NCBI RefSeq assembly: GCF_003574965.1 | Contig: NZ_CP032317.1 | Span: 2,542,001 to 2,606,000, forward strand | DNA from: Hymenobacter oligotrophus | Lineage (GTDB): Bacteria; Bacteroidota; Bacteroidia; Cytophagales; Hymenobacteraceae | Direction of reading: 5' to 3' | DNA: 64,000 nt | Notes under the pieces: generated by a model | Database searches by the model: none | What the model was told of the DNA's origin: nothing | The model's input: only the letters and a program-made list of their open reading frames with translations | Part shown: positions 17,217 through 25,284 of the stretch, one piece after another | Layout: each line of letters opens with the position of its first letter | How positions within the stretch are numbered: position 1 is the first letter of the stretch | Made by a program: the position numbers and the translations under genes

Positions 17217-19889
17217 ATGACAAACACTTTTACTCATTACGGCCGGGCCGCCACGCTGGCAGCGTTGCTCGCACTGCCCGGCATTGGCACTGCCCAGCAG
17301 CCAGCCCAACCCAAAGCCTCGGCGGTTAACCGTGGCCTGGAGTATCTGAACGCCCGCCGCACCAAGCTAGGCCTCACCGAAGCCGACTTGCGCAACCCCG
17401 CGGTGCCCTCGGAGTACACCGATGCGCACAACGGCGCCACCCACCTGTACCTACGCCAGCGCCACCAAGGCGTTGAGATTTACGGTGCCGTTACGGAGGT
17501 GCACTTCGACCGCAACGGCAAGGTGGTAGCCTCGCACAACGGCTTTGTGCCAAACGCGGCATCGCATGCGCGCAGCACCCGCCCGGCGCTTTCGCCGGAG
17601 CAGGCTGTGGCCGCCGCCGCCCGGGCCCTGAACATGCCGGCCCCGCAAGGCTTGCGCCTCGTGAAAGAAGGCACCGCTACCGAGGGCATGATGTTCTCGG
17701 AAGGCGGCATTTCGCTGGAGAAAATCCCGGTGAAGCTGATGTACTTCCGCCAGCCCAACGGCGAGCTAGCGCTTACCTGGAACGTAACGCTTTACCCGCT
17801 CGACGCGGAGCATTACTGGGACGCGCGCATCGACGCCAGCACCGGCCAACTGCTCGACCGCACCGACTTTGTGGTGCGCGAAGAAGCCTCGTTTGCGGCC
17901 TTGGCCCAACGGCGCAACGCGGCTCCTGCAGCCGTAGCGGCCCAGCGCACCACCACAGGTGGCACGCAGCCCGCCCCGCCCGTAGCCTCGCGCACCAATG
18001 CGCCCAATAGCTACAACGTGTGGCCGCTTACCGTTGAAAGCCCCATTCACGGCAACCGCCAGCTGATTACCGACCCGGCTCACCCTTGGGCCTCGCCCTA
18101 CGGCTGGCACGACACCAACGGCCTGCGCGGCGCCGAGTACACCATTACGCGCGGCAATAACGTGCACGCGTATGAGGACCGCCGCAGCCTTAACAACGGC
18201 AACACCTCTAACAACTACACGCCCGGCTACTCGCCCAACGGCGGCGCCAGCCTCATTTTTGACTTCCCGTACCAAACGGGGGTAGCAGCCAGCGTAAACC
18301 AGGATGCGGCCATCACAAACCTGTTTGTGTGGAACAACCTGATGCACGACGTGATGAACCAGCACGGGTTCACCGAAGGCGCCCGCAACTTCCAGATGTA
18401 CAACTACTCGGGCGCGGGCATCGGCAACGACTTTGTGCAGGCCGAAGCGCAGGACGGCCGCGGCGTATCGAACGCCAACATGGCTACCCCGCCCGATGGC
18501 TTTCAGCCCCGCATGCAGATGTACTTGTGGGACACCGACCAACGCTCGCTGATTGCGGAGTTGGCCAACGGCTCGACGCTGGGCTCGTTCAACTTTGCTA
18601 CGTCTGCGTTTGGCCGTCGTCTGGGCTTGGTTTCGCCGGTGGCAGGTCAGCTGGTGTACGCCGCCGACGGTTGCGCCAACCCAATGCCCAATGCCTCGGC
18701 TCTTAACGGCAAAGTGGCCCTGATTAAGCGCGGCAACTGCAACCTGGCGCCCAAAGTACGCAACGCCCAAAACGCCGGCGCCCGCATGGTTATCGTGATG
18801 GACAGCCTGGCCAACTCGCCGCTGATTTCGATGAGCGGCTCGGCGGCCGATACGGCGGGCATTCGTATTCCGTCGGTGTTCATTTCGCGCGCCAATGGCC
18901 AGCAACTGCTGTCGGCTCTGGCAGCTGGCTCCGTCAACATCACCGTTACGGCCCTCGACCGCGACGGCGACTTCGACAACGGCATTATTGCGCACGAGTA
19001 TGGCCACGGCATTTCTAACCGCCTGACGGGCGTGGGCTCGGGCTGCCTTAGCAACGCCGAGCAAATGGGCGAAGGCTGGAGCGACTTCTTTGCGCTCTGG
19101 ATGACCACCAAGCCCGGCGACAAAGGCGAAACGCCCCGCGGCATCGGCAACTTTGCCGTTGGCGAACCGGTAACGGGCGGCGGTATCCGCACCAAGCCCT
19201 ACTCCACCAGCCTCTCGGTAAACGACCTTTCGTACGCCAACCTAGGCACCGCGCCCTACACTGCGGTGCACGCCAACGGCGAAATCTGGTGCGCCGCGCT
19301 CTGGGATTTGAACTGGGCGTTGATTGAAAAGCACGGCTACAACGCCGACCTGTACGGCGAAACCGGCGGCAACAACATTGCCTTGAAGCTGGTAATCGAG
19401 GGATTGAAGTACCAAGGCTGCTCGCCCGGCTTTATTTCGGGGCGCAACGGCATCCTGAAGGCTGACTCGGTGAACAACAACGCCGCTAACGCCGCCATCA
19501 TCTGGAAGGTGTTTGCCCGCCGCGGCATGGGTGCCGATGCCTCGCAAGGCTCGCCCGACGTGCTGAACGACGGCAAACCCAGCTTTACGCTGCCCACGGC
19601 GGTACTTTCGTCGAACAAGCCGAAGTTCTCGACCGATGAGCTGGCGGTGTTCCCCAACCCAGCCAACGAGGAGGTTACGGTGCGCATGCTGGCCGCCAGC
19701 CAGCAGCCGGTGGCTGTTGAGCTGCTCAACCACCTAGGCCAAGTGGTGCAGCGCACCACCCAGTCGGCGGCATTGCTGCAGCGCGAAGGCGCCAAGCTGA
19801 GCACGGCAAACCTGCCCGCTGGCATGTACGTTATTCGCCTGACCGGCTCCAACGGTACGGCTACGCACAAGCTGGTGGTGCGCCACTAA
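17217..19889 (+). CDS. Secreted M36 (fungalysin-type) metallopeptidase with T9SS sorting domain
   Basis: The 890-residue preproprotein begins with a signal peptide (about 1-37, cleavage near GTA-QQ), followed by an FTP/PepSY propeptide (DAHNGATHLYLRQRHQGVEIYG) that inhibits and folds the enzyme. A PA domain is inserted at about 475-590 (NGKVALIKRGNCNLAPKV). The zinc site is HEYGH (593-597) with the third ligand in EGWSDFFALW. The C-terminal 80 residues are a T9SS type A sorting domain (LAVFPNPANEE to MYVIRLTGSNG). It should be exported and act as an extracellular or surface protease. ATG 17217 was chosen because it directly precedes the signal peptide. The AT-rich 135 bases upstream probably contain the promoter. 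Confidence 0.95.
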   Translation: MTNTFTHYGRAATLAALLALPGIGTAQQPAQPKASAVNRGLEYLNARRTKLGLTEADLRNPAVPSEYTDAHNGATHLYLRQRHQGVEIYGAVTEVHFDRNGKVVASHNGFVPNAASHARSTRPALSPEQAVAAAARALNMPAPQGLRLVKEGTATEGMMFSEGGISLEKIPVKLMYFRQPNGELALTWNVTLYPLDAEHYWDARIDASTGQLLDRTDFVVREEASFAALAQRRNAAPAAVAAQRTTTGGTQPAPPVASRTNAPNSYNVWPLTVESPIHGNRQLITDPAHPWASPYGWHDTNGLRGAEYTITRGNNVHAYEDRRSLNNGNTSNNYTPGYSPNGGASLIFDFPYQTGVAASVNQDAAITNLFVWNNLMHDVMNQHGFTEGARNFQMYNYSGAGIGNDFVQAEAQDGRGVSNANMATPPDGFQPRMQMYLWDTDQRSLIAELANGSTLGSFNFATSAFGRRLGLVSPVAGQLVYAADGCANPMPNASALNGKVALIKRGNCNLAPKVRNAQNAGARMVIVMDSLANSPLISMSGSAADTAGIRIPSVFISRANGQQLLSALAAGSVNITVTALDRDGDFDNGIIAHEYGHGISNRLTGVGSGCLSNAEQMGEGWSDFFALWMTTKPGDKGETPRGIGNFAVGEPVTGGGIRTKPYSTSLSVNDLSYANLGTAPYTAVHANGEIWCAALWDLNWALIEKHGYNADLYGETGGNNIALKLVIEGLKYQGCSPGFISGRNGILKADSVNNNAANAAIIWKVFARRGMGADASQGSPDVLNDGKPSFTLPTAVLSSNKPKFSTDELAVFPNPANEEVTVRMLAASQQPVAVELLNHLGQVVQRTTQSAALLQREGAKLSTANLPAGMYVIRLTGSNGTATHKLVVRH

Positions 19890-19911
19890 TCGCTACCGCA
19901 AATTGTTAAGC

Positions 19912-19938
19912 AAACGCCCGGCCCTAGGTCGGGCGTTT
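19912..19938 (+). terminator. Terminator after the M36 peptidase
   Basis: A 9-base stem (19912-19920 with 19930-19938), extendable by three pairs, holds a CCTAGG site in its loop and is followed by TGTTGTTT. Confidence 0.75.
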
Positions 19939-19969
19939 GTTGTTTAAGGAAGCCAACCGTTTGCGTATT

Positions 19970-20392
19970 ATGCCTGATACTTATTCGTTCGACGAGGCCG
20001 TAGCTGCCTTGCGCCCCGCCATCGGGGCCGACCTAGGCAGCACCCCTGCCGCCACCCCCGACGACATACTGCACCGCGCCCTGCGGCCTATTCTGAAGCT
20101 GCACAACCAACGCCTGCTACACTTGGTGGCCGACTATGCCCGCGACTACCGCCTGCCCCTAGGTACCGCGGCCCCCGCCGATTGCGAACGGCTACTCGAT
20201 GAGCTACTGCGCCGCAATGCCCGCCTGCAGCACACCCTCACGGGTATGGTGACCAGCTTGTTCACCACCGCTGAGTACGCCTTTTACCGCCGGCACCGCC
20301 CCGAAATAAACCGTCGGTTATTGGAGTTGACCCGCCAGCGCGTATTATCGCAGGCAGCTGCCGTGGTACAATTGGTTACCGAACCCGAGTAG
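19970..20392 (+). CDS. Hypothetical helical protein upstream of the J-domain gene
   Basis: The 140-residue product is rich in Leu, Arg and Ala and is predicted to be mostly alpha-helical, without signal peptide or membrane segment. I do not recognise a family. It lies 21 bases upstream of the double J-domain gene in the same direction, so the two are probably one operon, and it might be a client or cofactor of that protein; this is inference. The start MPDTYSFDEA at 19970 removes 11 residues from the longest frame. Codon use and CCTAGG content match neighbouring genes, so it looks native. Confidence 0.65.
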   Translation: MPDTYSFDEAVAALRPAIGADLGSTPAATPDDILHRALRPILKLHNQRLLHLVADYARDYRLPLGTAAPADCERLLDELLRRNARLQHTLTGMVTSLFTTAEYAFYRRHRPEINRRLLELTRQRVLSQAAAVVQLVTEPE

Positions 20393-20413
20393 CCCTTTTT
20401 TCGCTGCCCGCGC

Positions 20414-21388
20414 GTGACAACCTATTACCAAGTACTGGAGCTATCCGAGCAGGCTACCGCCGCCGACATCAGGCGGGCGTACCTGCGGCTGGTGCGCCTT
20501 ACCCACCCCGACCGCACCCCCGACCCAGCGGCCCACCAGCGTTACCTGCTCGTAAACGAAGCGTACGACACGCTGAGCAAGCCCGAGCTGCGCAGCCGCT
20601 ACGATGCCCGGCTGGCGGCGCTGCGCACCCCTCGGCTGGCCCCTTCTCCACCGCTTGCCTATGCCGAGCCTTTCCCGGGCAATGCGTACCAGGTGCTGCG
20701 CGTACCCTATGCGGCCACCTCGGCTCACATCGATCAGGCTTACCAACGGTTGCGCGCTGTGCTGCGGGCCAACACCGTCGATCCGGCTTTGCGCCAATAC
20801 CTGCAGCAGGTAGAGCACGCCTACGCTACGCTGAACGACCCGCGCCTGCGGCCCGCGCACGATGCCCGTGTGAAAGGGCAGCGCCCGGCGCGGCGCCCCG
20901 ATCCGCTGGCGGAGCAATACACCAAATATTCCCCACTGGCCCGGCGGCTGTGCTGGGCGGCCTTGGTTTTCTTCGGGCTTATGCTGGTGGATATGAACTG
21001 GACTTTGCGGTTTGCCGCCGACCCGGTAGCGTCCGTTGAGTACCGTGCCGGCACCCGGCGTGGCGCGCGGCAATACTATTGGGTGAGAACCTCGCACGCA
21101 GCTTTCCGCAGCCCTTGGAACTACCAAGTAGGCGAGCCGCTGGACGTGCGCCGCAGTGCGCTGTTTCGGCAGGTGCGCGCCTACCGCTCCGCTACCGATG
21201 CCTCGGCTCCGCTGATCGACTATTCCTCGGAGCTGACGTACGGCGCGCTATTTTTCTTTCCCTTGGTCATGGCGGCATCTGCTGGTTTTGGCGCTTGGCC
21301 TGGCAGCTCTGCCAAACACGCCGTCGATAACGCCATTGTGGTTGGTATACTGGCGCTCATCGTGCTGTACCTAATGGTTAGCTACTAA
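20414..21388 (+). CDS. Membrane protein with two J-domains, the second degenerate
   Basis: The 324-residue protein starts with GTG (MTTYYQVLELSEQ). Residues 1-65 form a canonical J-domain with HPD at 31-33 (LTHPDRT), which would stimulate the ATPase of DnaK. Residues about 92-156 resemble a second J-domain (NAYQVLRVPYAATSAHIDQAYQRL, ...EHAYATLNDPRLRPAHDA) but the HPD tripeptide is absent. Three hydrophobic segments follow (around 178-196, 278-296 and 304-323) with a polar domain between the first two. The protein is not DnaJ itself: it lacks the G/F and zinc-finger regions. It is probably a membrane-tethered co-chaperone. The preceding hypothetical gene is likely in the same operon. Confidence 0.85.
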   Translation: MTTYYQVLELSEQATAADIRRAYLRLVRLTHPDRTPDPAAHQRYLLVNEAYDTLSKPELRSRYDARLAALRTPRLAPSPPLAYAEPFPGNAYQVLRVPYAATSAHIDQAYQRLRAVLRANTVDPALRQYLQQVEHAYATLNDPRLRPAHDARVKGQRPARRPDPLAEQYTKYSPLARRLCWAALVFFGLMLVDMNWTLRFAADPVASVEYRAGTRRGARQYYWVRTSHAAFRSPWNYQVGEPLDVRRSALFRQVRAYRSATDASAPLIDYSSELTYGALFFFPLVMAASAGFGAWPGSSAKHAVDNAIVVGILALIVLYLMVSY

Positions 21389-21394
21389 ACCAAA

Positions 21395-21426
21395 CCGCCC
21401 GCTCCAGCAATAGCTGAAGCGGGCGG
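21395..21426. terminator. Bidirectional hairpin between the J-domain and TerC genes
   Basis: CCGCCCGCT (21395-21403) pairs with AGCGGGCGG (21418-21426), with an inner CAGC/GCTG stem separated by one mismatch. It lies between two convergent genes. Confidence 0.65.
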
Positions 21427-21455
21427 CTAGGGGCATTAGTGCAAGCACGTAGGGC

Positions 21456-22223
21456 TTAGTCGTAGGGCGAGTCGCGCAGGTGCACGGGTTCGGTTTGCTT
21501 GCGCAGGCGCATGTTCAGCAGCTCCACCACCAGCGAGAAGAACATGGCGAAGTAGATGTAGCCCTTCTCAATTTCTTTGTGGAAAGCCTCCATCACCAGC
21601 ATTACCCCGATCATGATAAGGAACGACAGGGCCAGCATTTTGATGGTGGGGTTGCGGTTTACGAAGTTGGCCACTAGGCCCGAGAAGGCCAGCATCACGC
21701 CCATCGAAATGATAACGGCCAGGATCATGATGAGCACGTTATCCACCAAGCCCACGGCCGTGAGGATGGAGTCGAACGAAAACACGATGTCGATGAGGAT
21801 GATTTGCAGGATGATGCGGCTCATGGTGCTGTAGGTTGGCGTGCCATCTTCGTGCTCCTCCTCGCCCTGCAGCTTGGTATGGATTTCGGTGGTGCTCTTG
21901 CCGATCAGGAACAAGCCGCCCAGGAAGAGAATGATGTCGCGGCCGGTTACGCCGAAGCCGCTTTCCACCCACGGCAGGTTCACATGAAACAGCGGCTCTT
22001 TCAGGCCCACAATCCAGCTGATGCTCAGCAGCAACCCGATGCGGAACAGCAAGGCCAGCATCAGGCCGATGGTGCGGCCGCGCTGGTGCTGCTCGGGCGG
22101 CAGCCGGTTGACGATGATGGAAATGAAGATGATGTTGTCGATACCCAGCACGATTTCCATGAACGTGAGGGTAAGCAGGCTAACCCAGGTTTGAGGGTCA
22201 GAGAAAACGGATAAATCGAACAT
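21456..22223 (-). CDS. TerC-family integral membrane protein
   Basis: The 255-residue protein is a TerC-family membrane protein with seven to eight helices, including the conserved acidic motifs in FMEIVLGIDNIIFISII and IVFSFDSILTAVGLVDN. Members are implicated in metal (manganese) export and loading of exported proteins or tellurite resistance. A short charged loop (LQGEEEHEDGTPTYS) lies between the two halves. The start MFDLSVFSDPQTW at 22223 was chosen; the longest frame would add 42 unrelated residues that overlap a divergent promoter. It stands alone and converges on the J-domain gene. Confidence 0.9.
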   Translation of the reverse strand: MFDLSVFSDPQTWVSLLTLTFMEIVLGIDNIIFISIIVNRLPPEQHQRGRTIGLMLALLFRIGLLLSISWIVGLKEPLFHVNLPWVESGFGVTGRDIILFLGGLFLIGKSTTEIHTKLQGEEEHEDGTPTYSTMSRIILQIILIDIVFSFDSILTAVGLVDNVLIMILAVIISMGVMLAFSGLVANFVNRNPTIKMLALSFLIMIGVMLVMEAFHKEIEKGYIYFAMFFSLVVELLNMRLRKQTEPVHLRDSPYD

Positions 22224-22262
22224 AGGCAGGGAGAAGAGTCGCGAAGCGGTGACGAGCGGTTG

Positions 22263-22270
22263 TAAGTTTG
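22263..22270 (+). promoter_or_regulatory. -7 element TAAGTTTG before the 36-residue gene
   Basis: TAAGTTTG fits TAnnTTTG and lies 36 bases before the ATG at 22307. No clear -33 element is seen at the right distance, so the call is tentative. Confidence 0.45.
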
Positions 22271-22306
22271 TGGCCTTTCGGCAAACCTCTAACGACGCGC
22301 AAAAAG

Positions 22307-22417
22307 ATGAGTCTGGATCAGGGAATGATGCTGTGGCAAACGGTAACAATTGGCCTGTTTGCCGTGCTGCTGTGGCTGCTGGTGCGCTGGTTTCGGCGCA
22401 TCAACCCGCCGCGCTAG
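22307..22417 (+). CDS. 36-residue single-pass membrane peptide
   Basis: This small frame encodes MSLDQGMMLWQTVTIGLF followed by AVLLWLLVRWFRRINPPR. One hydrophobic helix (about residues 10-27) is bounded by a positively charged C-terminal tail (RWFRRINPPR), the normal inside-positive arrangement for a single-pass inner-membrane peptide. A -7 promoter element is 36 bases upstream. Its TAG stop shares a CTAG tetramer with the stop of the convergent yajQ gene, the same arrangement as at 6531-6534. No family is recognised. It may assist a membrane complex, but no partner is evident; the divergent neighbour is terC-like. Confidence 0.55.
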   Translation: MSLDQGMMLWQTVTIGLFAVLLWLLVRWFRRINPPR

Positions 22418-22911
22418 CTTTTCATGTTCACGAACTGCAGGGGCTGGCCGAGGCTGGCGGCGTTGCCACGCAGCAAGGCAATAACGGCCTGCAGGTCGTC
22501 GATTTTTTTGGCCGTTACGCGGAGCTGGTCGCCTTGTATCTGGGCTTCCACCTTCAGCTTCGAGTCCTTGATGAGCTTTTGAATTTTGCGGCTCATGTCT
22601 TTGTCGATGCCGGCGCGCACGGGCAGCTTTTTCTTAACCAGCGCGCCCGACGCTTCCTCGTCGGCCGAGAAATCGAGGCTGGTGGGGTCGATGCTTTGTT
22701 TGACCATGCGGCCCATGAGAATGTCTTCGAGCGACTTAATCTTCATGGAGTTTTCCGACGACAGCGTGATGATGTTGTTCTGCTTATCGAGTTCGATGCC
22801 GCCCTTGGTGTCGCGGAAATCGTAGCGCGTCAGCAACTCTTTTTTGGCGTTGTTGACGGCGTTTTCGAGCATTTGCGGGTCTACTTTGCTGACGATATCA
22901 AACGAGGCCAT
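22414..22911 (-). CDS. yajQ: YajQ-family nucleotide-binding protein (UPF0234)
   Basis: The 165-residue product matches YajQ from start to end: MASFDIVSKVDPQMLENAVNN at the N-terminus, RYDFRDTKGGIELDK and a second ferredoxin-like half with KLPVRAGIDKDMSRKIQKLIKDSKLKV. Family members bind nucleotides or RNA, and some bind cyclic di-GMP and act with transcription regulators. It is cytosolic. The start at 22911 is the universal family start. Its stop overlaps that of the small membrane peptide gene on the other strand by the palindrome CTAG. It is a single gene; the region upstream carries no clear -7 element. Confidence 0.95.
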   Translation of the reverse strand: MASFDIVSKVDPQMLENAVNNAKKELLTRYDFRDTKGGIELDKQNNIITLSSENSMKIKSLEDILMGRMVKQSIDPTSLDFSADEEASGALVKKKLPVRAGIDKDMSRKIQKLIKDSKLKVEAQIQGDQLRVTAKKIDDLQAVIALLRGNAASLGQPLQFVNMKS

Positions 22912-23068
22912 GCGGTAGGTAAGGTCGGTTGGTGAAGGGCAATACCGGGCACGGCTACGGGCCGCCCCAGCCGCCAAAGGTTGGCGAATTTGCCTAAACG
23001 CCCAAATGCCGGCAAAGGCTGCGTTCGGCGCCACTTTTCCGCGCTTTGCCTACGCGGCTATTGGCTAG

Positions 23069-23113
23069 CGCCCTAGGTGCCGGGGCCGGTTGGCAGCCCC
23101 GGCACCTAGGGCG
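23069..23113. repeat. 18-base inverted repeat with CCTAGG in both arms
   Basis: Positions 23069-23086 and 23096-23113 are exact reverse complements with a 9-base loop. Each arm contains the extended motif GGCACCTAGGGC (or its complement), which recurs in other gaps of this window. It lies between yajQ and the PLP enzyme gene, which diverge, so it may be a regulatory site rather than a terminator. Confidence 0.7.
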
Positions 23114-23173
23114 TTGGCCCAGTGGCGGGTGTTTCCGAACTTGCCTGTGCATTTTGTTACCCAGTCAGCACCC

Positions 23174-24127
23174 ATGCTACCCGCCGTCACCGCCCCGAAA
23201 GACGCCCTCGCGCAAACGCACGCTCGCATTCAGCCCTACGTGCACAACACGCCGGTGCTCACCTCGCATCTGCTCGATGCGTTGGCCGGCGCTACGCTGT
23301 ACTTTAAGTGCGAAAACTTTCAGCGGATGGGGGCTTTTAAGATGCGCGGCGCCGTGAATGCCATTCTGCAACTTTCGGCGGCGCAGCAGCAGCGCGGCGT
23401 GGTTACACACTCCTCGGGCAACTTTGCGCAGGCCCTGGCGCTGGCCGCCCAAAGCCTGGGTGTGGCGGCGTACATTGTGATGCCCAGCAACGCTCCGCGC
23501 GTGAAAAAGGAGGCCGTGCTGGCCTACGGCGGGCAGGTAATTGAGTGCGCCCCTACCCTAGCGGCGCGCGAGCAAGCAGCGCAGCAAATTGTAGAAGAGC
23601 GCGGCGCTACCTTCATCCATCCCTCCAACGACCTCGACGTGATTTTGGGGCAAGGCACCGCGGCTGTGGAGTTGCTGGCCCTGCACCCCGCTCTCGACTA
23701 CATTTTCGCCCCGGTGGGCGGCGGCGGGTTGGTAGCGGGCACCATTCTGGCGGCGCAGCACTTCGGCCGCAATTGCCGCGTGGTGGCCGGGGAGCCCGAA
23801 ACCATGGACGACGCCTACCGCTCGTGGCAGGCGGGCACGATTGAAGGCAACGCGGCCGGCGACACCATCGCCGACGGCCTCAAAACCCAGCTCGGCGACA
23901 TCAACTTCCCCATCATTCGGCAAGGCATCGAGGCCATTATCCGCGTGAGCGAGGCAGAAATTGTGGCGGCTATGCGGCTGATTTGGGAGCGGATGAAGAT
24001 TGTGGTAGAAGCCTCGAGCGCCGTGGCCTTGGCGGCTTTGCTAAAGGAAAAGGACCGCTACGCCGGCCAGCAGATTGGCATTATCCTGTCGGGTGGCAAT
24101 GTTGATTTGGCCAAACTGCCGTTCTAG
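23174..24127 (+). CDS. PLP-dependent threonine dehydratase/serine racemase-like enzyme
   Basis: The 317-residue protein is a fold-type II PLP enzyme. The lysine that binds PLP is in FQRMGAFKMRGA, the substrate loop is SSGNFAQALA, and the phosphate-binding glycine loop is PVGGGGLVAGT. There is no C-terminal ACT regulatory domain, so it is either a catabolic threonine deaminase or a serine racemase; sequence alone does not separate the two. It would convert L-Thr to 2-oxobutanoate or interconvert serine enantiomers in the cytosol. ATG 23174 fits the usual family start. Downstream lies a convergent DUF962 gene 16 bases away. Confidence 0.88.
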   Translation: MLPAVTAPKDALAQTHARIQPYVHNTPVLTSHLLDALAGATLYFKCENFQRMGAFKMRGAVNAILQLSAAQQQRGVVTHSSGNFAQALALAAQSLGVAAYIVMPSNAPRVKKEAVLAYGGQVIECAPTLAAREQAAQQIVEERGATFIHPSNDLDVILGQGTAAVELLALHPALDYIFAPVGGGGLVAGTILAAQHFGRNCRVVAGEPETMDDAYRSWQAGTIEGNAAGDTIADGLKTQLGDINFPIIRQGIEAIIRVSEAEIVAAMRLIWERMKIVVEASSAVALAALLKEKDRYAGQQIGIILSGGNVDLAKLPF

Positions 24128-24143
24128 CGGCCTGCGCCGGCAC

Positions 24144-24476
24144 CTAGGGCGCCTCGGCCGACCCGAACCGCTCCCGGCCGCGCAGCAAATCCCAGTACAG
24201 CCGGAAGTCGCCGCGCAACGAGAGCAGCGGGTAGCGGAACGTGGCCGGGCGGTTGCGCTCCACGAAGAAATGCCCTACCCACGCAAAGCCGTAGGCCAGC
24301 ACCACGCCCGCCAACAGCAGCCCCGGGCGCAGCAGCACCAGGGCCGCACCCGCCATCAGCAAAAACAACGACGTGCCCACGAAGTGCAGCACCCGCGTGC
24401 CGCGCTGCCGGTGCTCGCGCAGGTAGTACGGGTAAAACTCGGCAAACGTGGGCTGGGCGGGCAGGTCGTGAGGCAT
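24144..24476 (-). CDS. DUF962 / Mpo1-like membrane protein
   Basis: The 110-residue protein has the family pattern TFAEFYPYYLREH...GTRVLHFVGTSLFLL and GHFFVERNRPATFRYPLLSLRGDF, with two to three membrane helices and conserved His residues (H in REHRQ, LHFVG and VGHFF). The yeast relative Mpo1 is an iron-dependent dioxygenase of 2-hydroxy fatty acids; whether this bacterial member has the same activity is inference. The ATG at 24476 was chosen over 24536, which would extend the reading frame into the promoter area of the divergent thioesterase gene. It is a single-gene unit. Confidence 0.85.
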   Translation of the reverse strand: MPHDLPAQPTFAEFYPYYLREHRQRGTRVLHFVGTSLFLLMAGAALVLLRPGLLLAGVVLAYGFAWVGHFFVERNRPATFRYPLLSLRGDFRLYWDLLRGRERFGSAEAP

Positions 24477-24554
24477 GGTGGCGGCAGAAGGCTTCGTTTG
24501 TCGGGGAAAGAAACCTAACTTTTGAGCCATTCCCAAGCCCTCCGTAACCTAGCC

Positions 24555-25052
24555 ATGGCCGACCTGCCCGACGTGAGCACCCTGGTGGCGCTCTACGACC
24601 AAATCAACAATTACGGCCGCACCAACGGCATGAAGCTGACGGTGCACCGGCCGGGCCACGTAACCTACACCATGCGCATACGCGACGAGCACTTGTCGTC
24701 GCCGGGTACGGCACACGGGGGTATCGTGGCCGGCCTGATGGATGCGGTTTTAGGTGCGGCAGCCCTCACGCAGGCCTTCACCGAGCAAGAGTTTGTATCG
24801 ACGGTCGAGTTCAAGATCAACTACCTGCAGCCCGTGCACTTGGCCGACGAGTTGGTGGCTCACGCCGAGGTTGCGCACCACGGCAAAAGCCTGGTAGTAG
24901 TAAACGGCCGCATCGAGTGCCCCGCGCGCGAGGCCTTGGTGGCGGTGGGCCTGGGTACCTTCAACCGCTACCCCGCCACCAAGCGCGATTTTGTGCGCGC
25001 CGTAGCCAGCCAGTTGGGCCTAGGTGAAAAATGGGTGACAGGTGACAGGTGA
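24555..25052 (+). CDS. Hotdog-fold thioesterase (PaaI-like) ending inside a heptamer array
   Basis: The 165-residue protein has the PaaI-type hotdog fold: HLSSPGTAHGGIVAGLMDAVLGAAALTQ carries the catalytic HGG region, followed by STVEFKINYLQPV. It should hydrolyse an acyl-CoA thioester. The last residues WVTGDR and the TGA stop come from a 7-base tandem repeat that starts at 25034. Because the unit is not a multiple of three, any copy number of at least three leaves the same C-terminus, so array length changes would not alter the protein. ATG 24555 removes an 11-residue extension. A TAAC-TTTTG stretch at 24512-24520 resembles a -7 element with one extra base. Confidence 0.87.
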   Translation: MADLPDVSTLVALYDQINNYGRTNGMKLTVHRPGHVTYTMRIRDEHLSSPGTAHGGIVAGLMDAVLGAAALTQAFTEQEFVSTVEFKINYLQPVHLADELVAHAEVAHHGKSLVVVNGRIECPAREALVAVGLGTFNRYPATKRDFVRAVASQLGLGEKWVTGDR

Positions 25053-25182
25053 CAGGTGACAGGTGACAGGTGACAGGTGACAGGTTGGTACTGCTGCCTT
25101 AGCGCCGGGTTACGCCACAACGTTGTTATGCCGAGCGCGGCGAGGAATGACAAACGACGTGTTACGTGTCACTTGTCATCTG
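25034..25182. repeat. Composite heptamer repeat, copy 1
   Basis: Seven perfect units of GGTGACA occupy 25034-25082. After 19 bases comes the core GCGCCGGGTTACGCC (25102-25116). At 25155-25182 four 7-base units (CGACGTG, TTACGTG, TCACTTG, TCATCTG) are degenerate copies of the same heptamer in the opposite orientation. The block lies between convergent genes and overlaps the end of the thioesterase gene. A second copy with another heptamer but the same core is at 56048-56306. Confidence 0.8.
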
Positions 25183-25205
25183 CCTCCCAATACCACCCCA
25201 AACGC

Positions 25206-25255
25206 AGCGCCGCCGGACGCGGTGGCCCTTTGGGGGCTACCGGTCCGGCGGCGCT
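25206..25255. terminator. 13-base inverted repeat between convergent genes
   Basis: Positions 25206-25218 and 25243-25255 are exact reverse complements (AGCGCCGCCGGAC) around a 24-base loop, 30 bases from the stop of the NYN gene. It may end transcription from either side. Confidence 0.5.
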
Positions 25256-25284
25256 ACACTACCGGGCAAGTGGGGTAAATAAGC

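Noticed and set aside
17766-19064. Minus-strand frame of 432 codons across the M36 peptidase gene
   Set aside because: The plus-strand protein has full catalytic and sorting motifs; the antisense product is only a composition artefact.
25034-25082. Possible CRISPR array
   Set aside because: Units are 7 bases long and directly adjacent, without spacers; no cas genes are in the window.
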